Notes: generated by a model from the letters alone, not told the origin. Shown: positions 29,393 through 40,778, counted from the stretch's first letter. The stretch: DNA of 64,000 nucleotides from Mycolicibacterium sp. P1-18 (GCF_008329535.1 NZ_NPKR01000001.1:310001-374000), one strand, 5' to 3'. Program-made: numbers and translations.

Positions 29393-30295
29393 ATGTCTGA
29401 GTTCGAAGCCGTCACGCTGACCGACCCCTCGTCGTCGCTGACCGCGACCGTCGTCCCCATGGCCGGCATGATCATCACGTCACTGCGCGACGGGGAGCAC
29501 GAGTTCCTGGGCCAGCGGCGCGGCCTGGACGCCTACATCACCGCAGGCAAGACCATGGGCGTGCCCATCCTGTATCCGTGGGCAAATCGGTTGAGCGCCA
29601 ACGACTACGGGATCAACGGCGCCGTCGTGACGCTCACCCCCGGAACGGGTGGCGTACGCACCGACGAGAACGACGTGCCCATCCACGGGGTCCTCACGGG
29701 CTACCCCGGCTGGCTGGTCTCCGACCGGTCGGACAATTCGTTGCAGGCGGTCCTGGACTTCGGCGGGCGCCCGCGCCTGCTGGCCTCGTTCCCGTTTCCC
29801 CACGTCCTGACCCAGCGCATGACCCTCGAGGACCGCACGCTGACCGTCGAGACCACCGTGACGCCGACCACCGGGGCGTCGGTGCCGCTGTGCTTCGGCT
29901 ATCACCCATACGTGCAACTGCCCGGCATCCCCCGGGCCGAATGGACGCTGACCACGCCGACCATGCGGCATCGGCCGGTGGACGACCTGGGCCTGCCCAC
30001 CGGAGCGCACGACGACTGGGCGGGCACCTCGACGGTGCTGGGCTCCACCGTCTACGACGACGGGTTCGACCAGGTGCCCGAGGGTGCGGTGTTCGCCATC
30101 TCCGCCGACGACCGCAGGGTCGAGATCGCGTTCCTGAAGGGGTATCCCGCCACCCAGCTGTTCGCCCCGCCCAACGACGACGTGATCGCCATCGAACCGA
30201 TGGCCGCGCCGACCGACGCGCTGCGCCAGGGGAACTACCGCTTCGCGGTCGCGGGCAAGCCGGAGACGACGAGGTTCTCCATCACGGCGACCTGA
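29393..30295 (+). CDS. Aldose 1-epimerase (mutarotase) family protein
   Basis: A 300-residue galactose mutarotase-like beta-sandwich enzyme that interconverts alpha and beta anomers of aldoses. Catalytic His residues are in VPIHGVLTGYPG and FGYHPYVQLPG, and the base Glu is in VIAIEPMAAPTDAL. It starts 19 bp after the flavohaemoglobin stop, so they are likely co-transcribed. Its TGA and the convergent hspR stop are adjacent (TGATCA), leaving no intergenic terminator. Confidence 0.9.
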   Translation: MSEFEAVTLTDPSSSLTATVVPMAGMIITSLRDGEHEFLGQRRGLDAYITAGKTMGVPILYPWANRLSANDYGINGAVVTLTPGTGGVRTDENDVPIHGVLTGYPGWLVSDRSDNSLQAVLDFGGRPRLLASFPFPHVLTQRMTLEDRTLTVETTVTPTTGASVPLCFGYHPYVQLPGIPRAEWTLTTPTMRHRPVDDLGLPTGAHDDWAGTSTVLGSTVYDDGFDQVPEGAVFAISADDRRVEIAFLKGYPATQLFAPPNDDVIAIEPMAAPTDALRQGNYRFAVAGKPETTRFSITAT

Positions 30296-30682
30296 TCAGC
30301 GCTTGCTGCGCGGCTGCCAGACCACCAGGGCCGTGCTCTTGGGCACGACGGCGAGGTCGCGACGTTGGTTGGCCCGCAGCCGCTCCACCTCGTCGGCCAT
30401 CTCGGCCAGCCGCGACCGCAGCGCCTCGACCTGGTTGGTCAGTTCGATGATGCGCTTGATGCCGGCGAGGTTGACGCCCTCGTCCTGGGACAGCCGCTGC
30501 ACCTCGCGGAGCAGGTCGACGTCGCGCTCGGAGTAGCGCCGGCCGCCGCCGGAGCTACGCTGCGGACTGACCAGGCCGAGCCGGTCGTAGGTCCGCAGCG
30601 TCTGGGCGTGCATGCCCGCAAGCTCCGCGGCGACCGAGATGAGGAAGGTGCGGGCGGCAGAAGTGGGGTCCTTCTTGCTCAT
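30296..30682 (-). CDS. hspR: HspR heat-shock repressor (MerR family)
   Basis: A 128-residue MerR-type repressor of the dnaK operon and clpB. The winged-helix motif FLISVAAELAGMHAQTLRTY and DRLGLVSPQRSSGGGRRYS is followed by the HspR signature LSQDEGVNLAGIKRIIEL, a coiled coil, and the conserved tail VVPKSTALVVWQPR. The start is ATG 30680-30682, sharing one base with the dnaJ stop (TGATG); an upstream in-frame ATG at 30697 would lie inside dnaJ. It needs DnaK as co-repressor in related bacteria, giving a feedback loop. Its predicted sites are the HAIR boxes at 16884, 34443 and 34498. Confidence 0.97.
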   Translation of the reverse strand: MSKKDPTSAARTFLISVAAELAGMHAQTLRTYDRLGLVSPQRSSGGGRRYSERDVDLLREVQRLSQDEGVNLAGIKRIIELTNQVEALRSRLAEMADEVERLRANQRRDLAVVPKSTALVVWQPRSKR

Positions 30683-31860
30683 CACGCACCGGTCCATCCG
30701 GCCCGCGGGTCGAACCCGCTTGCCCGCTCGGCCTTGGCGTAGGCCTCGAGTGCCTCGGCGGCCTCGCCCTCGACGTTCGGGGGGACCGCGACCTTCACCG
30801 TGACCAACAGGTCACCGTGACCGCCCGCCCGCTTCGGCACGCCGCGTCCGCGGACCCGCAGGATGCGTCCGTCGGACGTTCCCTTGGGCACCCGGACCCC
30901 GACCTTGCCTTCGAGCGTCGGCACGGAAAGCGTTGTGCCGAGCGCGAGTTCGTGAAAGCTGACCGGAACCGTGACGGTCAGGTCGTCCCCCGTCCGGCCG
31001 AACACCTTGTCGGGCCGCACGTGCACGGTGACGAACAGGTCGCCCGACGGAGCGCCCCGCAGGCCCGCCTCGCCTTGGCCGGCGAGCCGGATGCGCTGAC
31101 CGTCCTCGACACCCGGTGGGATCCGCACGTTGATGGTGCGGGTCCGGGTGGTGGCGCCCTTGCCGCCGCACTCGTCGCACGGCTCCTCGATGATCGAGCC
31201 CGTGCCGCGGCACTCGGTGCACGGCTCGGAGAAGCCGAACGCACCCTGGTTGCGGTTGACCACGCCCGCGCCGTTGCAGCTCGGGCACACCTTGGGGCTG
31301 GTGCCCGGACGGGCACCGCTGCCGTGGCAGTTGGTGCACGGCGCCGGGCTGGTCAGCCGCAGCGGCATCGCGACGCCCTTGGTGGCCTCGAGGAACGACA
31401 GTTCGGTCTCGGTCTCCAGGTCGTTGCCCCGGCGCGGCCGGCTGGGCCGCGGCTGTTGGGCGCCGCGACCGAACAGACCACCGAACAGGTCGCCGATGTT
31501 GGCGCCGCCGGTCTGCGGGGCCGCGTCGAAGAGGTCGCCGAGGTTGAACTCGACGCCCTCGCCGCCGAAGCCGCCGAAGTTGCCGCCGCCACCGCCGCCG
31601 TTGAACCGACGACCGCCGCCGTTGGCGAAGAGCCGACGGGTCTCGTCGTACTCCTTGCGCTTGGCCTTGTCCAAGAGGACGTCCTTGGCCTCGCCGACCG
31701 CCTTGTACCGCTCCTCGGCAACCGGATTGTTCGGGTTGCGGTCGGGGTGATTCTCGGCCATCAACTTGCGGGCGACACTCTTGATTTCGCTGTCGCTGGC
31801 ATCGGAGGAGACGCCGAGTTCTTTGTAGAAGTCCTTCTCAACCCATTCGCGCTGGACCAT
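30682..31860 (-). CDS. dnaJ: Chaperone DnaJ (DnaJ1)
   Basis: DnaK co-chaperone of 392 residues that delivers substrates and stimulates ATP hydrolysis. J-domain at 8-75 with the HPD motif (AENHPDRNPNN), then a Gly/Phe-rich linker (FNGGGGGGNFGGFGG), four zinc-binding repeats (CTNCHGSG, CPSCNGAG, CTECRGTG, CDECGGKG), and the C-terminal substrate-binding domain. A strong GGGAGGTGAC ribosome site precedes ATG 31860. Third gene of dnaK-grpE-dnaJ-hspR, 43 bp after grpE. Confidence 0.97.
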   Translation of the reverse strand: MVQREWVEKDFYKELGVSSDASDSEIKSVARKLMAENHPDRNPNNPVAEERYKAVGEAKDVLLDKAKRKEYDETRRLFANGGGRRFNGGGGGGNFGGFGGEGVEFNLGDLFDAAPQTGGANIGDLFGGLFGRGAQQPRPSRPRRGNDLETETELSFLEATKGVAMPLRLTSPAPCTNCHGSGARPGTSPKVCPSCNGAGVVNRNQGAFGFSEPCTECRGTGSIIEEPCDECGGKGATTRTRTINVRIPPGVEDGQRIRLAGQGEAGLRGAPSGDLFVTVHVRPDKVFGRTGDDLTVTVPVSFHELALGTTLSVPTLEGKVGVRVPKGTSDGRILRVRGRGVPKRAGGHGDLLVTVKVAVPPNVEGEAAEALEAYAKAERASGFDPRAGWTGA

Positions 31861-31903
31861 GCTGCGTCACCTCCCTTCCTGCCAGTCCTGTCGAACCATT
31901 GAT

Positions 31904-32547
31904 CTAATTCTCGTTGCCGTTCGGTGCATTCTGAGCGTTCGACACGTCGCCCGTCTCGGGAACGTCGACCGAGTCGACCACCCCGACCATCGCGTGCCGC
32001 AGCACCGGGCCGTCGCCGAGGCGGTAGCCCTGACGCATGACGGTGCCGATCACCGGATTGCTACCGTCGCCGTCGTGCTGCACGGCTTCGTGCAGTGACG
32101 GGTCGAACGGGTCGCCCTCCACGCCGAACGCCACCAGGCCGATGGCCTGAAGCGCGGCAGTCAGCTTGTCCGCCACCGACTTCAGTGGGCCGGACTCGAG
32201 GTCACCGTGGCGCCGCGCCCGCTCGAGGTCGTCGAGTACGGGCAGCAACTGGGTGGCCGCGAAGGCCTTGCCTCGTTCGGAGGCCGACTGTTCCTGCCGA
32301 ACCGAACGCTTGCGGTAATTGTCGTATTCCGCCTTGACGCGTTGCAGCGTCGCCTTGAGCTCGGCGGCCTCGTCGTTCTCGGGCGCCGGGTCCGGCGTCG
32401 ACCCACTGGGGGCCGACGCCGAACCTGAACCAAATCCCGGGTCGCTGCGCTCCGGCACGCCGGAGTCTTCCCGAACCGCACCCGTCTCGGGATCGACGCG
32501 CCGTTTGTCGGTGATGGTCACCGGCTCGTGCGGATCGTTCGCCTGGG

Positions 32548-32551
<4 letters not shown>
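31904..32551 (-). CDS. grpE: Nucleotide exchange factor GrpE
   Basis: A 215-residue exchange factor that releases ADP from DnaK. It has an acidic, low-complexity N-terminus (about 1-65), the long dimer helix ([19 protein letters not shown]), and the beta domain with the signature [12 protein letters not shown] and [15 protein letters not shown]. Starts with GTG 32549-32551, overlapping the dnaK stop (GTGA), so translation is coupled. Confidence 0.96.
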
Positions 32552-34407
<1,856 letters not shown>

Positions 34408-34442
34408 AGTTACTGCCTCCTGTATAGAAAAACGTTCTGGGG

Positions 34443-34463
34443 TCTGAGTGGACCGCGCTCAAG
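34443..34463 (-). promoter_or_regulatory. Second HAIR-like box upstream of dnaK (proximal)
   Basis: Plus strand reads TCTGAGT-N7-GCTCAAG; minus strand CTTGAGC-N7-ACTCAGA. Spacing is exactly that of a HAIR element, with three differences from the ideal inverted repeat. It lies 36 bp upstream of the dnaK ATG, between the promoter and the start. Confidence 0.6.
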
Positions 34464-34485
34464 CTTGCCCCCGCGGATGCGGTGG

Positions 34486-34491
34486 TGTCAA
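34486..34491 (-). promoter_or_regulatory. Candidate -35 box of the dnaK operon
   Basis: A perfect TTGACA on the minus strand, lying between the two HAIR boxes. I could not find an equally good -10, so the promoter is tentative. Confidence 0.4.
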
Positions 34492-34497
34492 GCGAGA

Positions 34498-34518
34498 GTT
34501 GAGCCTGAGTCACTCAAG
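34498..34518 (-). promoter_or_regulatory. HAIR operator (HspR binding site) upstream of dnaK (distal)
   Basis: Minus strand reads CTTGAGT-N7-GCTCAAC; the first arm is a perfect match to the HspR consensus and the second has two changes. It is immediately upstream of the TTGACA, so bound HspR would block polymerase. Confidence 0.85.
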
Positions 34519-34614
34519 TTGTCGAATGGGTCAACCGAGTGGGTGGACGATTCATTCCCGGGCGTCGGCGCGCACGCCGAGACTGCACCGGCGGTCGTGA
34601 CGAGGCGCGAGACG

Positions 34615-35385
34615 TCACATCCGCCGCGGGGTCACCGGCGACTGGGACCGCACGTGCAGACGGGTGCGGTCGGCCCGGAACAGGTCGACGGAGTACTCGA
34701 CCGCCCGGCCCAGCTGGTCGTAGCCGGTGCGCTCCAGCTTCATGACGGGCGTGCCCGCGGGCTGGTTCAGCAGCGCACCCTCGGGCGCGGACAGGGTGGC
34801 GATCTCGATGGACTCGTCGGCCACGCAGATCTGCACGCCGAATTGCGCGCGCAGGGTCCGGTACACCGACTTCATCTCGGTGCCGAGGAGGCCGACGAGC
34901 TCGGCCCGCAGGTACATCCGCTCCAGCGACAGCGTCTCGCCGTCGGCGTGCCGCAGCCGTTGCAACGCGACCACCTGGGCGCCCTCGGCCAGCCCGAGCG
35001 CCTGGGCCACCCGGGCCGGCGCCGGCACCAGGCCCGAGGAGATGACGGTGGTGCCGTCGCGAAATCCCTGCTCGTGCAGGATCTCTGGGATGCCCTTCAC
35101 CGTGTTCAGGCTGCGCAGGATGCCCTGGCCGGGGCACAGCGGTCGCGACCCGTCCAGCGCGGCCTGCGGCGACACCCCGGTGAGGTAGGCGCCGCCGGCC
35201 CGGCCCCGCACCCGGCGGATCACCTGGTCTTGCTCCAGCCGGTCCAGCGCCTTGCGCACCGTGGTCCGTGACGTCTCGAGCCGCTGCGCCAGTACGCGTT
35301 CGGTGGGCAGTCTGGACTCACCGCGTTCGGCGAGTTCGCCGGCCAGCCGCACCAGGGCTTCGTGCGCGTGCTCGAGGAGGAGCAT
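34615..35385 (-). CDS. GntR/UTRA (HutC-type) transcriptional regulator
   Basis: A 256-residue regulator. The winged helix is at about residues 20-68 (SRLPTERVLAQRLETSRTTV, then RKALDRLEQDQVIRRV RGRAGG), followed by a UTRA ligand domain. That domain includes VVALQRLRHADGETLSLERM and the C-terminal YDQLGRAVEYSVDLFRADR, typical of HutC/NagR relatives that bind sugar-phosphate, amino-acid or amine ligands. It is divergent (113 bp) from the IMP-family/symporter/amidase/kinase chain and is the probable regulator of it. It ends about 100 bp upstream of the dnaK HAIR boxes. Confidence 0.88.
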   Translation of the reverse strand: MLLLEHAHEALVRLAGELAERGESRLPTERVLAQRLETSRTTVRKALDRLEQDQVIRRVRGRAGGAYLTGVSPQAALDGSRPLCPGQGILRSLNTVKGIPEILHEQGFRDGTTVISSGLVPAPARVAQALGLAEGAQVVALQRLRHADGETLSLERMYLRAELVGLLGTEMKSVYRTLRAQFGVQICVADESIEIATLSAPEGALLNQPAGTPVMKLERTGYDQLGRAVEYSVDLFRADRTRLHVRSQSPVTPRRM

Positions 35386-35473
35386 GGCCCGACGTTACCC
35401 ACTGCGGACCAGCCCGGCAGGGGCCGAACGACCTTGTTACACGCGCTTAACGTGCGGCGGGACGAACCAGAAA

Positions 35474-35485
35474 TGGTCTAGCCGC
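35474..35485 (+). promoter_or_regulatory. Candidate GntR/UTRA operator before the catabolic chain
   Basis: TGGTCTAGCCGC matches 9 of 12 positions of the TGGTCTAGACCA core bound by HutC-type regulators such as DasR/NagR, and contains GTCTAG, close to their GT-N-TA-N-AC rule. It lies 14 bp before the first ATG of the chain, and the regulator gene is divergent. Confidence 0.4.
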
Positions 35486-35498
35486 ATCCTCGGACACC

Positions 35499-36299
35499 AT
35501 GAGCGACGACCGTGCGGCCCGCATCGGCCTTGCTCTGCGATTGGCCGAGCGCGCCGGCGTCCTGTCCAAGCACTACTTCGAGGACGGCACCCTGTCGGTC
35601 CAGACCAAGCGGGACGGCACGCCGGTCACCGAGGCCGACCGCGAGATCGAACAGACGATGCGCGACGCCGTGGCGGCCCACTTCCCCCACGACGGCTTCG
35701 TCGGCGAGGAGTTCCCGGACGACGACGGCGACTCCGGCTACACGTGGATCGTCGACCCCATCGACGGCACGAAGTCCTTCGTCCGCGGTGTTCCCCTGTA
35801 CGCCAACCTGATTGCGCTGCAGGAGGGCGACGAGATCGTGTTCGGCATCATCAACATGCCCAGCGCCGGCATCGTCGTGCACGCCGAGCGCGGCAAGGGC
35901 TGCTTCCGCAACGGCGCACCGGTACGGGTGTCCGACCGCACCACGCTGGACGGCGCCTACGTCATGGCCACGTGGCTGGAGGATTGGGAGCCGGAGGTCG
36001 TCGGGGACCTTCGGACCCAGGGGGTGACGGTGCGCACCTGGGGCGACGCCTTCGGTTACGCCATGGTGGCCTGCGGATTCGCCGACGCCGTGGTGGACTA
36101 CACCACGCAGCCGTACGACCTGGCGCCGATGCCAGTGATCATCGAAGAGGCCGGCGGCCGGTTCTCCAGCCTCGACGGCCGACGAGTGTTCAACGGCGGC
36201 AACGGCATCGCCAGCAACGGGCTGATTCACGAAGCCCTCCGCACGTACGTGACCGCCCCCCTGGCGGGACATCAGGATCGACGAGGAGTTCGGCTATGA
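35499..36299 (+). CDS. Inositol-monophosphatase family phosphatase (HisN/SuhB-like)
   Basis: A 266-residue Mg2+-dependent, lithium-sensitive-type phosphatase fold. Metal-binding motifs are complete: GEEFPDDDGD, WIVDPIDGTKSFVRG and the C-terminal YDLAPMPVIIEEAGGRFS. Family members remove phosphate from inositol phosphates, histidinol phosphate or related compounds. It heads a chain of genes with overlaps of four bases or less, so its substrate is probably an intermediate of that pathway, perhaps the product of one of the two downstream kinases (inference). TGA overlaps the next ATG (ATGA). Confidence 0.88.
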   Translation: MSDDRAARIGLALRLAERAGVLSKHYFEDGTLSVQTKRDGTPVTEADREIEQTMRDAVAAHFPHDGFVGEEFPDDDGDSGYTWIVDPIDGTKSFVRGVPLYANLIALQEGDEIVFGIINMPSAGIVVHAERGKGCFRNGAPVRVSDRTTLDGAYVMATWLEDWEPEVVGDLRTQGVTVRTWGDAFGYAMVACGFADAVVDYTTQPYDLAPMPVIIEEAGGRFSSLDGRRVFNGGNGIASNGLIHEALRTYVTAPLAGHQDRRGVRL

Positions 36300-36574
36300 C
36301 GTCATTCATCCAAGGGCTCAGTCGGCGGTCCATCGTCGCCTTCTTCGGGACGCTGTACGCCGTCGCCCTTCTGTTCGCGCTGTTCCCGCCGCTCTACCTG
36401 TGGGGCAGCGGCAGCAGATTCGCCGTCCTCGGAATCCCCTTCGCGATCATGTACTGGGTGATCGACGCCCTGGTGCTGGGGTTGACCCTCGCGGCCTTCT
36501 ACGTCGTCGAAGACATCCGCGGCGAACTCGACGACGACTCGACCGAACCCGTCGCAGAGAGCCTTGGAGGCTGA
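36296..36574 (+). CDS. DUF3311 small membrane protein, symporter partner
   Basis: A 92-residue protein with two membrane helices (FFGTLYAVALLFALFPPLYL and IPFAIMYWVIDALVLGLTLA) and an acidic tail (DIRGELDDDSTEP). The layout matches small subunits that accompany sodium:solute symporters in actinobacteria. It is too short for a transporter itself. Start is ATG 36296, overlapping the phosphatase stop; its stop is one base before the symporter ATG. Confidence 0.82.
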   Translation: MTSFIQGLSRRSIVAFFGTLYAVALLFALFPPLYLWGSGSRFAVLGIPFAIMYWVIDALVLGLTLAAFYVVEDIRGELDDDSTEPVAESLGG

Positions 36575-36575
36575 C

Positions 36576-38132
36576 ATGTGGATCATGCTCGCCATGCTGG
36601 CGGTGTTCTACGCCATCGTCATCGCCATCTTGTACGTGACGCAACAGAAGACGGCACCCACCTTCGACGAGTACGCCGTCGGCGGCCGTAGCTACGGCCC
36701 CTGGTACGTGGCCATGAGCTACGTCAACTCGTGGTGGCCGGGATCCACGTTCATCGCCTTCTTCGGATTGGCCACCGGCGCCGGCGTATTCGGTCTGTAC
36801 GGCCTGGCCTACTCGAGCCTTGGCGTGGCGATGATGTACTTCATGGCCACCCGCGCCTGGCGCTGGGGCAAGAAGTACGACCTGCGCTCCCAACCCGACC
36901 TGCTGGGCAAGCGCTTCGACTCCCCCGCGGTGCGCATCGTCGCCAGCGTCATCGGCATCGTGTCCATCTTTCCCTGGGTCGTCCTCGGGATGCAGGCGCT
37001 GGGAACGGTGTTCGAGCTCGCCAGCGACGGCGCCTGGTCGGTGACCACCTGCCTGATCGTCGGCCTCGCGGTCATCCTGATCCGGCAGTACTGGACCGTC
37101 CGGATGGGCATGCGCGGCCTGATCATGACCGACGCCTTCCAGGGCACCGTCGCCTACGTCTTCTCGGCCATCCTGTGCGTGGTGTTGCTGTCCGGAGTCG
37201 CGGGCGGCCCCATCAGCATCGGCCACCTGAACGACGTCGCCGACAAATACCTGGTGCTGCCGGGTGACGGGGACACGTACGGCCCGCTCTACATCTTCGC
37301 GCTGATCTTCACCGGCGTGGTCGGATCGCTCTGCTGGCCAACGAGTTTCCAGCGCATCTACACCGCCTCCAGCGTGCGGTCGGTGAAGTCCGGCACGTTG
37401 TGCACGGTGCTGATCTCCGGTGTCTTCTACACCCTGCTGATGTTGGTCGGCATCGCCGCGACGGTCATGCCCGACGTCGCCGACAGCCCGCAGGCGGGCT
37501 GGTTCACGATCATGAGCGACTACGGCGGGACCTGGCTGCTCGGCCTCGGCGTGACCATCGTCTTCGCCGCCTCCATGGGCCACATCGACGGCAGCGTCCA
37601 GGTGTGCGGGCTGCAGATCGCCAACGACCTGGTGAACACCACGAAGCGGCCGTTGACCGACAAGCGACTCACCCAGGTCGCGAAGACCTCGATGCTCGTC
37701 TTCATGATCGCCGCCGGCGTCGTCGCCTACGCCACGTTCAACATGACGCGGCTGCAACTGCTGGCCCAGATCTCCTACCAGGGCGTCATCCAACTGGCCG
37801 TGCCGCTGTTCCTCGGCATCTTCTGGCGCGGCGGCAACAAGCAGGGCGCGGTGGCGGGCATGCTGTCAGGCTTCCTGGTGGCGATGGTGATGACCTGGAT
37901 CTACCCCGACGACGTCCGCTGGCTGGGTAGCTTGACCGGCGGTATCGTCGGCCTGGTGGTCAACCTGGCGGTGTTCCTCGCGGCGGCCGTGCTGGTCACC
38001 TCCGACGACGCCGACAAGGCCCGGGTGAACGACATGTTCGAGGCAGCCAAGACCAAGATGCGGATCGCGGCACCCACGCCGCCGGTGGCACTCGACGACC
38101 AGGTGCACGAGTTGGCCGAAGAACAACGATGA
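36576..38132 (+). CDS. Sodium:solute symporter (SSS family)
   Basis: An importer of about 518 residues with 12-13 membrane helices. N-terminal [20 protein letters not shown] and the glycine-rich [23 protein letters not shown] are typical of SSS proteins that carry amino acids, pantothenate, sugars or urea-like compounds. The [21 protein letters not shown] segment is the conserved loop of this family. The ATG at 36576 has GGAGG five bases upstream; an upstream in-frame TTG is less likely. The uptake step of the island; substrate unknown. TGA overlaps the next ATG (ATGA). Confidence 0.9.
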   Translation: MWIMLAMLAVFYAIVIAILYVTQQKTAPTFDEYAVGGRSYGPWYVAMSYVNSWWPGSTFIAFFGLATGAGVFGLYGLAYSSLGVAMMYFMATRAWRWGKKYDLRSQPDLLGKRFDSPAVRIVASVIGIVSIFPWVVLGMQALGTVFELASDGAWSVTTCLIVGLAVILIRQYWTVRMGMRGLIMTDAFQGTVAYVFSAILCVVLLSGVAGGPISIGHLNDVADKYLVLPGDGDTYGPLYIFALIFTGVVGSLCWPTSFQRIYTASSVRSVKSGTLCTVLISGVFYTLLMLVGIAATVMPDVADSPQAGWFTIMSDYGGTWLLGLGVTIVFAASMGHIDGSVQVCGLQIANDLVNTTKRPLTDKRLTQVAKTSMLVFMIAAGVVAYATFNMTRLQLLAQISYQGVIQLAVPLFLGIFWRGGNKQGAVAGMLSGFLVAMVMTWIYPDDVRWLGSLTGGIVGLVVNLAVFLAAAVLVTSDDADKARVNDMFEAAKTKMRIAAPTPPVALDDQVHELAEEQR

Positions 38133-39376
38133 CGTCGGACCTCACCGACGAGGCGTTCCTCGCCGACTTCGCCGAGTTGTCGGCGATCGGTGCGACCGCG
38201 GCCGGCGGGGTGGACAGGGAGGCCGCCACCGCGGCCGACGGCCGGGCCCGAGAGTGGTTGCGGGACTGGTTCGTCGACCACGGACTGCAGTGCCGGGTCG
38301 ACGCGGTGGGCAACGTGTACGGCTGCGCCGAGATCGCGGCGGCCGCCCCGTGGGTGCTGCTCGGTTCCCACCTGGACAGTCAGCCCACCTCGGGCCGCTT
38401 CGACGGCGCCTACGGCGTGCTGGCCGGTGCCTACGCCGCGGCGGCGGTGGCCGCCCGGCCCGGTGCCGCGCGGTTCAACGTCGCGGCGGTCAACTGGTTC
38501 AACGAAGAGGGCTCCCGCTTCTCGCCGAGCCTGATGGGTAGCGCTGTCTACGTCGGCAAGACCACCGCCGACGCGGTTCTCGACGTCGTCGACGAGGACG
38601 GCGTCTCGGTCCGGGATGCCCTGACCCGCATCGGTTTCCACGGCCACGACGCCGCGCCGGCGGCCAATTCCTATGCCGAGATCCACATCGAGCAGGGCCG
38701 CACGCTGGTCGACGAGAATCTCGACGTGGGCGTGGTGACCAGCAACTGGGCGGCCTACAAGTACGTCGTCACGGTGCACGGCGAGCAGTCCCACACCGGC
38801 GCCACCCACATGCGGTACCGGCGCGACGCCCTCGTCGGCGCCAGCGAGGTGGTGCTGGCCGTCCGCGCGGTCGCCGACGAATTCGGCCCCGACACCGTGC
38901 TCGGCTCGGTCGGCCGGTTCACCGTGGAGCCCAACTCGCCGGTCGTGGTCCCCTCCCGCGTCCGGCTCGCCGCCGACCTGCGGGCCCTGGCGGCGGAGAC
39001 GGTCGAGGCCGCGCACGCACGGTTCCTCGAGCGCGTCGCGGAGATCGACCGGGCCGGCGAGGTCCACGTCGAGATCGAGAGCGCCGCCTTCCGCCCCTCG
39101 ACCCGCTACCAGGACTCCGGGATCGCGCTGGCCGGTGCCGCGGCCGACGAGCTGGGGTTGCGCTGGCGCACGATGCCCACCATGGCCGGGCACGACTCGG
39201 TCAACCTGAAGGACGTGGTTCCGACGGTCATGCTCTTCATCCCCAGCGTCGACGGCGTCTCGCACAACGAACGCGAATACAGCACCGACGCCCAGATGCT
39301 CGCGGGACTGCACCTGTTGACGTCCACCGCCCGGCGGATGGTCGCCGGGGCACTCGAGGCGGCGCCGGTCTCGTGA
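38129..39376 (+). CDS. M20-family Zn-dependent amidohydrolase (allantoate/N-carbamoyl-amino acid hydrolase type)
   Basis: A 415-residue dimetal hydrolase of the AmaB/AllC group. Metal and substrate residues are in [58 protein letters not shown] and [10 protein letters not shown]. Such enzymes cleave ureido or N-acyl bonds, releasing ammonia and CO2 or an acid plus amine. In this chain it follows the symporter by overlap, so it probably acts on the imported nitrogen compound. The exact substrate cannot be read from the sequence. Confidence 0.88.
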   Translation: MTSDLTDEAFLADFAELSAIGATAAGGVDREAATAADGRAREWLRDWFVDHGLQCRVDAVGNVYGCAEIAAAAPWVLLGSHLDSQPTSGRFDGAYGVLAGAYAAAAVAARPGAARFNVAAVNWFNEEGSRFSPSLMGSAVYVGKTTADAVLDVVDEDGVSVRDALTRIGFHGHDAAPAANSYAEIHIEQGRTLVDENLDVGVVTSNWAAYKYVVTVHGEQSHTGATHMRYRRDALVGASEVVLAVRAVADEFGPDTVLGSVGRFTVEPNSPVVVPSRVRLAADLRALAAETVEAAHARFLERVAEIDRAGEVHVEIESAAFRPSTRYQDSGIALAGAAADELGLRWRTMPTMAGHDSVNLKDVVPTVMLFIPSVDGVSHNEREYSTDAQMLAGLHLLTSTARRMVAGALEAAPVS

Positions 39377-40778
39377 ACGACGACGTACTGGACTCCCCCG
39401 CGGCCGTGGTGCGCGAGGCGTACCGCAACGGCGGCCTCACACCGGTCGACGTCCTGCGCGGCACCCTGGCGCGGATCGAGGCCCGCAATCGCGCCGTCAA
39501 CGCCATGGCCTACGTGGACGCCGACGGCGCCGCGACCGCCGCGGAGGCGGCCGCCCGGCGCTGGGCCGCCGGCTCGCCGCTGGGTCCGCTCGACGGTCTG
39601 CCGGTGACCATCAAGGACAGCGTGCACGCGGTCGGAACGCCGTGGCGCCACGGCTGTGCCGCCAACGCCGACCTTCCCGACTCGACGTTCGACTCCCCGC
39701 CGGCTGCCCGGCTGAAGGAGGCCGGAGCCGTCATCGTCGGGAAGACCACCATGCCCGACTTCGGCATGATGGCCGCCGGCGTCAGCTCGCTGTACGGCGT
39801 CACCCGCAATCCGTGGAACCCGGCCCGCAGCACCGGCGGGTCGAGTTCCGGGGCAGGGGCCGCGCTGGCGTCGGGCATCGGCTTCTCGTCGGTGGGCACC
39901 GACATCGCCGGCTCCGTGCGGCTGCCCGCCGGGCACTGCGGTCTGGTGGCCCTCAAGCCCACCCAGGGCCGCGTCCCCCACACCGCCCCGTCGACCATGC
40001 GCTCGGCGGGACCGATGGGTCGCACCGTCGACGACGTGATGGACATGTTCGACGTGCTGTCCGGCGACGACGTCCGCGACCTGTGGAGCCTCGCCCCGTC
40101 GTCGGTCCCACACCGCGTGAACCGTTGCCGCCGAACGGTCTTCGCATCGGCGTGCTGACCGAACTCTGGGCGGGCTTCGGTGCCGACGACGCGGTGCTGT
40201 CGGTGCTCGCCGACGCCGCCGCCGCGCTCGGGGACGGTGGCGCCGCCGTCTCGCGCGTGGCACCGATCTTTCGCGACGATCCGTACCCCGCACTGGACCG
40301 GCTGTTCCAGGTGCGCGCCGCGGCCGAACTGGAGTCCATCCGCGAGGACCGTCGCGAGCTGGTGCACCCCGCCATCCGGGACTGGTGCGCGCCGGGCGCC
40401 AACCGCTCCGCCACCGACTTCACCCGCGACGGCGAAGCGGTGGCGCGCTCGGCGGAGCTCGTCCGCGCCGCCACCGCCGCCTTCGACTTCGTCGTCTCGC
40501 CGATCATCCCCACCGTCGGCTTCGCCGCCGACGAGGTCGGGCTCGACCCGTCACACCCGTTGGCACACTGCGGTTTCACGGCCTGGGCCAATCAGACGGC
40601 GCAACCGGCCGCGGCCCTGCGCTTCGGCTTCGCCGACGGCATGCCCGTCGGCATCCAAGTGGTCGGGCCGCGATTCGCCGACGCCGACGTGCTGCGTCTG
40701 ACCAAGTGGCTCGAGGCCGCCCGGCCGGCCACGATCACCTGGCCCGCGCCGGCCACCGCCCACCAGGGAGGCCACTGA
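39373..40778 (+). pseudogene. Amidase (GatA/AmiE signature family) with an apparent frameshift
   Basis: The N-terminal part runs from ATG 39373 (overlapping the M20 stop, ATGA) to TGA at 40158. It contains the catalytic Lys in PVTIKDSVHAVGTP and the amidase signature GSSSGAGAALASGIGFSSVG with IAGSVRLPAGHCG. The C-terminal part (PLPPNGLRIGVLTELWAGFG onward) continues in the -1 frame to 40778. The frames switch between about 40081 and 40130, within LWSLAPSS; one extra base there would restore a normal-length amidase of about 468 residues. This could be a real mutation, an assembly or sequencing error in a C-run (GCCCCG), or less likely recoding. Genes on both sides are intact and overlapping, which favours an error or a recent event. 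Confidence 0.85.

Noticed and set aside
40100..40160. Programmed -1 frameshifting in the amidase
   Set aside because: No X XXY YYZ slippery heptamer or clear downstream pseudoknot was seen, and amidases are not known to be recoded; mutation or sequence error is simpler.
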